Source: Merluccius polli (taxonomy: Eukaryota; Chordata; Actinopteri; Gadiformes; Merlucciidae). From it: a stretch of 64,000 nucleotides of DNA. The notes under the pieces were generated by a model, which worked only from the letters and a program-made list of their open reading frames with translations, ran no database searches and was not told the DNA's origin. Shown here piece by piece: positions 58,892 through 64,000 of this stretch (within the stretch, counting starts at the first letter, position 1; each line of letters starts with the position of its first letter). Location: contig JAOPHQ010002299.1 in NCBI GenBank assembly GCA_030340625.1, forward strand, positions 62,001-126,000. Reading direction: 5' to 3'. The translations under genes were made by a program, and so were the position numbers.

Positions 58892-61656
58892 GTTGAGTGT
58901 GTATATGAGTCCGAAGAACATGGCAAAAGCTGTTTTGGCCGAGGAAAAATCCTTCAGGACCTCTGTTCCTGCAATGACTATCTTAATGTCTTTGGGTGGA
59001 TGAAAAGGATCCTCTTTCCTAGTGATAAAGATCGCCATGGTTGCCTACTCCAGTTCTTCAGCATCATTTTCTGGCATATCCTGCAAAAAAAAGAAATACA
59101 TGAGGACAACTAGAAGAATGCACAGTAGAGTGCAGACTCTCCACTTTGCCGTTACTTGCACATTTTACTGGATAGATAACAGAAACAAGAGTTCTCAGTT
59201 TAGGTAAACTAAACTCCAAATTTGAATAGGTGCAAATCAAACAAATATGTTTTACAGTGTTTCCCATTAATTACCTAGACTGTGGCGCCCTGCCACAGTT
59301 TCATAATTAACCGAAAATAGTTTTACATTAAACATGAAAGATCTCTAACTAGGGTTGGGCCTGTTATTTTATAAACGTGCGATTGACGGTCAGACGGTCA
59401 TCAACATGGTCATGAAAAAATCCATTATAATCGCCATTTGTTAGTTTTTCTAAAATGTATACTTTTTCATGTCTCTTAACAGGCAATGTCGATCCGTTTA
59501 ATTTTGTTTCATTTATTAACAGTCACTACATATAATGTGCTGCAATTTAATTTGATTAAACTGTGCTTAGTTTTGAAATGAACGAAACCACTGTGTACCC
59601 CCCCCCCCCCCCCCCCCCCCCCACATACACACACAGTAAAAATAATTATTTCATTTGTTTCAAAAAGTTTGGAAATTAATGAAACCACCTCCACACCGCA
59701 CCTCCCCACCCCACCTCCCCACCCCACCCACCCATGAGACAAAACGATTATGTCGGTTGGTTCGATTACGAGGGTGACGATCAACCGGCAGCAAAAATTC
59801 CATGACCGTCACAACCATATCCCAAACATGTTTTGTGCCGTTGCTTCAGCAAAGCAGATGGTTTTCAGATACTGTTGACCTTGTATCCCTCCTTAAGCCC
59901 CCCCCCCCCCCCCCCCCAACAAAAATAGGTCTGTGGGTGTTAACTGTGTGAGCGAGTGAGAGAGATGGCCTTACCTGGTATTCTTTGATAAGGTGCTGAA
60001 CAGGTTCACCTAGGTAGTTCTTCAGAGATTTGAGGATGCATTCTCTTCTGATAGTGATGTCCACAGTCTGAGTAAGAACAGTTACTATTAATTAAAATTA
60101 CAGACACACAAAAAAATGACTTTTCAGCCATGGATCCCACTGATACACAACTCATTCATAGATACCTCATCTAAAACCTGCAAGGTCCTGATGGTCTTCT
60201 CTTTCACAACTCCTCCTTTGCTCCTGATGACCTCCAGCAGTTTGGTGGAGTGCTTGTCCAACTGCACCAAGAATTTTGTCTCCAAGGGAACTGTTGTAAT
60301 ACGCATGAACTCAGCATTGATCTAGAAAATAAAAACCGCAGAGCATACAGAAAAGAAGAAGGTGCTTTGCATCTAAAAACATACCGCTTTCATCTTCAAT
60401 GCTCGGGCTTCTTGTCGGTTGTTTCTTTTCTGTAGTTCTGCCAAAAGGGAACTCTCTTGTTCCAGGCTTTCTGGAGTGTCACCACTTGGCAAGGATGGAA
60501 AATGTTTGACCTTGGCTCGTCTATGTCTCTTCAAATTCTTTGCTGTGTAGGCCTCCTCTTGAGGCTTGGATTTCAAAGAGTTCAAAGTTACTCGTTACTT
60601 TCAAGATAACTAGTTACTAGTGAAAGTAACCTTTTTTAACTCTAAAGTATCTTATTAATGTGTTGCCTCCCTAACTGGATAGCTAGGGAGGCTGCCAGTC
60701 CTCTGGCTTGCTTACATGTAAGTCCTATCCTACCACAAGCGCAATGCGCCACCTAGTGACCTGAATGTGCCATAGCATAGAAAAATAATGTGCATATTTC
60801 CATGAGAGAAATCCAACGCAACTGTTGTCGACTGTTACTGATTTTGACAAAGTAATTAGTTACAGTGCTTGTTACCGCAAAAGTAACGTAGTTACTGTAA
60901 CGCGTTACTTAGTAACGCATTAGTCCCAACACTGGTCTTAAGTAGAGTCCGGTAATTGGCCATTTTTACCTTGAGCCTTTGTTTCCATCCATAGCTTTCA
61001 TCCATAGTTTACACCCATGTTCTCTCAGGCAGGGGTGCATCCTTGTCAGTGCATCAGCAACATCGCTGAAGTCAGCATCTGTAGGGTATGCTTTGTATGT
61101 GTAGACCTTTTCAGCCAGTCTCTCCAGTATGTCTGACAGCGTTTTTGAGCAGAGTGTCAGTCTAGATTGGCTTCTTGTGTACTCTGCATTTCCCCTCTGT
61201 AGTTGACATTCTGTGTCATATGAGAAGGGTGGGTTTGGGAACAATTTCGGCCACTGCTGTGTTCATAATGAGTCTGAGGAAGAGCTGCTAAGCAGTATTG
61301 TCTCATCCGTATGTGCAGATCCTGAGAAGGAGTCGTCACTGTCCAGTCCAACTGAAGGGCTGCTACTCATTGTGGGATCAACTGGGTACAAGACAATAAT
61401 TGTGGTATCATGGTCTAATTGGACAACTTTGATAACTGTAAGATCCTTAATTACATTTGTAGAGGTCAGATTCACAAATACGTCCCCAAAATCAGTGTCC
61501 TTGTACTGCAGCTATGTATCCTCCTAATCCACATGCATTCTTGACCTCCTCGATGAGCTTTTCCAGTGAGTTGGGAATCCCATTTCGTAGCTCCATTCTT
61601 ACGATGTTGTCTTCGTTCAAGATGAGCAGCAATCGAACAGGTGCGATATCTGCCAT
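58892..61656 (-). pseudogene. Broken SAMD3-like gene (teleost multicopy family)
   Basis: Exon remnants on the minus strand: 61656-60935, 60577-60385, 60321-60166, 60067-59975, 59080-58892, with GT and AG sites intact in between. It starts MADIAPVRLLLILNEDNIV. It then shows FSYDTECQLQRGNAEYTR, LERLAEKVYTYKAYPTDADF, KNLKRHRRAKVKHFPSLPSG, TTVPLETKFLVQLDKHS, TIRRECILKSLKNYLGE and MAIFITRKEDPFHPPKDIKI. This is the order seen in the uncharacterised fish SAMD3-like family. Damage: a frame shift near 61510, an in-frame TGA near 61263, another frame shift near 61010, an MITE inside exon 1 (60578-60934), an in-frame TAG at about 59045 just before ATMAIFI, and loss of the 3' end at the piggyBac-like element. 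The family's function is unknown. Confidence 0.75.
60578..60934. mobile_element. hAT-like MITE inside the pseudogene exon
   Basis: The right end reads gtaacgcattagtcccaaca then CTG, the common fish CAGTGTTGGGA..TAACGCGTTAC terminus. The left end keeps only the inner part (gttactcgttact). The host reading frame resumes on either side. Confidence 0.75.
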
Positions 61657-61726
61657 GGTGCCTTGAGTGAGAGAGAGAGATTTGTTATTGTTGTTGTAAC
61701 TGTTGTCATTATTAGTTATTTATAAC

Positions 61727-62178
61727 CAGTGTTGGGTAGTAACGCGTTATTAGTAACGCCGTTACGTAACGCTGTTACTTTTTTCAGTAACGCATTACGT
61801 AACGCATTGTTTTTTTAAAATTCAGTAACTCCATTCCCGTTACCAAACGCTGCGTTACTCCGTTCCTTTTGGTGAGGTTTTACAACGGCACACAGTTCCC
61901 GATCAATAAAGTTTAATTGAATTGAAAAACAAAGCACCTCTAGCATCACACACGCAATCAAACACGCGCCATGAAGAGGACTGGACAGGTCAGGGCACGG
62001 CATGATGGCGAGCGAAGGGAAGATAAGTTTCTACTCGTGGAAATACTCACACTATTTTCAACTCGAGAGCAAAACGAAAAACGACATTTTGGTAACATGT
62101 AAACTGTGCCCCGGGTCAAAAATCCTTTCTACGGCGAACAACAGCAACAGCAATCTGCTGAAGCACCTAGAGTAGGGT
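61727..62178 (+). mobile_element. hAT transposon 5' end with BED-finger relic
   Basis: Begins CAGTGTTGGGTAGTAACGCG. An open frame from ATG at 62002 to TAG at 62173-62175 reads MMASEGKISFYSWKYSHYF then VTCKLCPGSKILST and SNLLKHLE. This is the start of a BED-type zinc finger of a hAT transposase, cut off after the first histidine region. The rest of the transposase is missing. Confidence 0.75.
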
Positions 62179-62475
62179 GGCCATTCGTCCGGCTTTAGGC
62201 CGGACTGTCCGGTTTTTCAATGCCCTGTCCGGCGCAGCATCAAGCCGGACGCGTATTTGTCCTCCTTTTTGAGACAACCCTGCCGGTCACAGGTCTGCCC
62301 GCCGGTCATAGGTCCGTGGTGTGTTAAGATCGCGCGCGCACCCCCCCCCCCCCCCCCCCCGCCGGTCGTAGGTCCGCGGTGTGTTACTATTGCGCGCACC
62401 CCCCCCCCCCCCACCGCACCCCCGTCGGCCCGAGGTGTGTTACAATCGCGCGCGCCTCCCCCCCCTTTGGTGCAA
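62179..62475. repeat. CCGGAC-rich repeat and GC-rich minisatellite
   Basis: tggccattcgtccggcttta and ctgtccggttt open a known-looking fish DNA-transposon terminus. Three units of ccggtcgtaggtccgcggtg, gtgttactattgcgcgcacc plus a C run follow. The same unit occurs at 42160-42280. Confidence 0.8.
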
Positions 62476-62711
62476 TACTTTGGTGTTTGTGTCAAGGTTT
62501 GTGTTGGTGCACAACGGATCATATTGCTTGGATGATTAGACTCAGTGATGTGGATGCAAATGAATTGAAACGGTTGCTATTCTCCCTTTTGTCTAAATAA
62601 ATCCCCTGTCTTTTCATCCCGTCTCCGCCTCCCTGTGTTCAGCGATTGGGTCCACTCGTCCTGTACCATAACACAATCAGAGGCGAGTGATCCCTCTAGT
62701 GCGTTATCAAC

Positions 62712-62779
62712 CATAGACATCTTATACATATGTTGCTACGGTACATCCATTAGATACATTCATGATATAAGATGTCTAT
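62712..62779. mobile_element. Tiny 68-bp inverted-repeat element
   Basis: CATAGACATCTTATA at the left and its reverse complement at the right enclose about 40 bases. GTTATCAAC flanks both sides (62703-62711 and 62780-62788), as a target duplication would. Confidence 0.7.
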
Positions 62780-62788
62780 GTTATCAAC

Positions 62789-63695
62789 ACGACAAATCAC
62801 CATGACGTCACAACAACAATACACGTTCTTCCGGGTGGCAAAAGACGAAGCGTTCTCCGATGGCAGAACTAGTAAACCCCTCCATATCATTTGACAGGGC
62901 AGAGCGATCAAGAAAACAGTACATGGCTTGAATGAACGATTTTCTTCTTGCGGGGCGCTACGTGACATCTCATTAATTCATACAGGTATGGTAAGTCTCA
63001 TTAATATATTACGGAGTATTAGGGCCACATTAAGATTTTTTTTCCATTAAATTACGAGAATAAAGTCGTAAATATTGAATTAATTACGAGAATAAAGTCG
63101 TACATATTGAATTCATTACGGCTACACATTAAACGTTTATTCTACGGTTGTGCTGAGCAAACCCAGGTTTAAGGTAGCCTACAGGTTAACGTGTATTACA
63201 TGTTGTTTAAGAAGTCGGGGTATTGCTGGACTCTTTCGCGTCTATCTCCGGAACGGAAAATGATAGCGACGTAATACTTTTTATGAAACCGAGAGATGCA
63301 GCATTTAGAAATTACAGCTTCAGATCAACAACAATGTTTTTAACAATGTAACACTGTTTACAGTAGCCGGCTGGATCGCTTCAGTCGAAGCCGCTCTCTT
63401 CCTGCCACCCGGAAGTATCTTGACGCCTATTGTTTACACACATTCTGAAATGCCGTATACTGTTTTCCTGAGGGCGGTCTCAAGCCAAGGTAGGCGAGGT
63501 CATGAATATTCATACACATTCATACGTCAGACTGTTGGGCTTTTTCTCAGTTCCTCGTTTCTGACTTCCTCATCCGTCTATGTTCTTACATTGGCTAATG
63601 CATGCAATGGGGGTAGAAGAACGTTTTCCACGTGCAGCATGCATATGCAACTAGGAGTGACCTATCATATTCCAAAAGGAGCAAGTAAAAACGGT
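62789..63695. other. Intergenic end region, no gene recognised
   Basis: A plus-strand open frame at 63420-63785 has no family resemblance and low-complexity flanks; I treat it as chance. Confidence 0.4.
63055..63110. repeat. Short tandem repeat, 34-bp unit
   Basis: Two copies of acgagaataaagtcgta followed by a(a/c)atattgaatt. Confidence 0.85.
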
Positions 63696-63890
63696 TTACC
63701 GGTGAAGGAGACCTTTAATTGTATGGGGGGTATGTTTTCTCCATTTGTGAGTATTGAAAGCTCCATACAGATTTGTTTTGTATGAGTAACCAGCAAGCAT
63801 ACAACTGACAGATTCATGTTTTTTCAAATGTTTCTCAATGTGTCGAAAATAGTCCTCAGTAGAAAGTTGAGTTGAATGGTGAAAAGCCAT
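63696..63890 (-). pseudogene. Relic of a fish repeat-family zinc finger ORF
   Basis: The minus strand encodes YFRHIEKHLKKHESVSC, then YSYKTNLYGAFNTHKWRKH. This resembles the C2H2-like segment found beside SAMD3-like genes in many fish genomes. The second cysteine expected before the YKTN stretch is absent. No flanking exons were found before the window ends. Confidence 0.5.
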
Positions 63891-64000
63891 CTTTCTGTGA
63901 GGATTGTTGAGCAGGATGGAATATGTATATACTGTATATTATAATATATAAGTACAGGTGTAAGCAAGGCCCCACCCATAATGCTGATGATCATTTTTGT

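Noticed and set aside
63420..63785. 121-residue plus-strand frame
   Set aside because: No recognisable family, no promoter or splice support; overlaps the antisense zinc-finger relic.

Overview
The window is nuclear DNA from a teleost fish. Its genes are split by GT-AG introns, and the proteins match vertebrate families that are neighbours on human chromosome 18q (LOXHD1, RNF165/ARK2C, C18orf25/ARK2N, ATP5F1A). It also carries huluwa, a gene known from fish and frogs. Fish-type hAT, Harbinger and piggyBac-like MITEs, tRNA-derived SINEs and very dense microsatellites fill the gaps. CA/TG, TA and poly-G/C tracts are so common that a lineage rich in short tandem repeats is likely, but I cannot name the species.

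Layout. 1-7.9 kb, + strand: the last eight exons of loxhd1 (PLAT repeats), with a 26-bp minisatellite and a perfect-TIR MITE in its introns. 8.1-21.7 kb, - strand: complete rnf165/ark2c (RING-H2 E3 ligase, eight coding exons, long 3' UTR convergent with loxhd1), with a CpG-rich promoter at about 21.7-22.0 kb. 25.9-32.8 kb, - strand: ark2n (four main coding exons plus a phase-matched alternative last exon), with a CpG-rich promoter at about 35 kb. 35.3-44 kb: a repeat-rich block with AT-rich MITE sequence, a rearranged pair of hAT copies, a striking 1.2-kb array built from TTACGTAA/TTGCGTAA words, and a decayed LTR retroelement with a tRNA-Trp-like primer binding site. 44.1-44.7 kb, + strand: three degenerate exons of the ATP synthase alpha gene. 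46.5-48.5 kb, - strand: huluwa (hwa). 49.1-52.9 kb, - strand: a type II DnaJ gene, probably dnajb5. 55.4-64 kb: transposon territory with an LTR-like sequence split by a hAT MITE, an 850-bp tandem duplication of a LINE ORF1 fragment, a 909-bp TTAA-flanked element, a broken copy of a teleost SAMD3-like gene family, a hAT BED-finger relic and GC-rich minisatellites.

How the genes relate: ark2n resembles the N-terminal half of Arkadia (RNF111) and ark2c its RING-bearing C-terminal half. They sit in that order on one strand, so the pair looks like one split Arkadia gene. hwa is a maternal dorsal-axis factor in zebrafish. The atp5fa1 relic sits where the conserved 18q neighbourhood predicts the real gene. 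Exon borders were read by eye from splice sites, reading phase and remembered family sequences; no alignment or RNA evidence was available.
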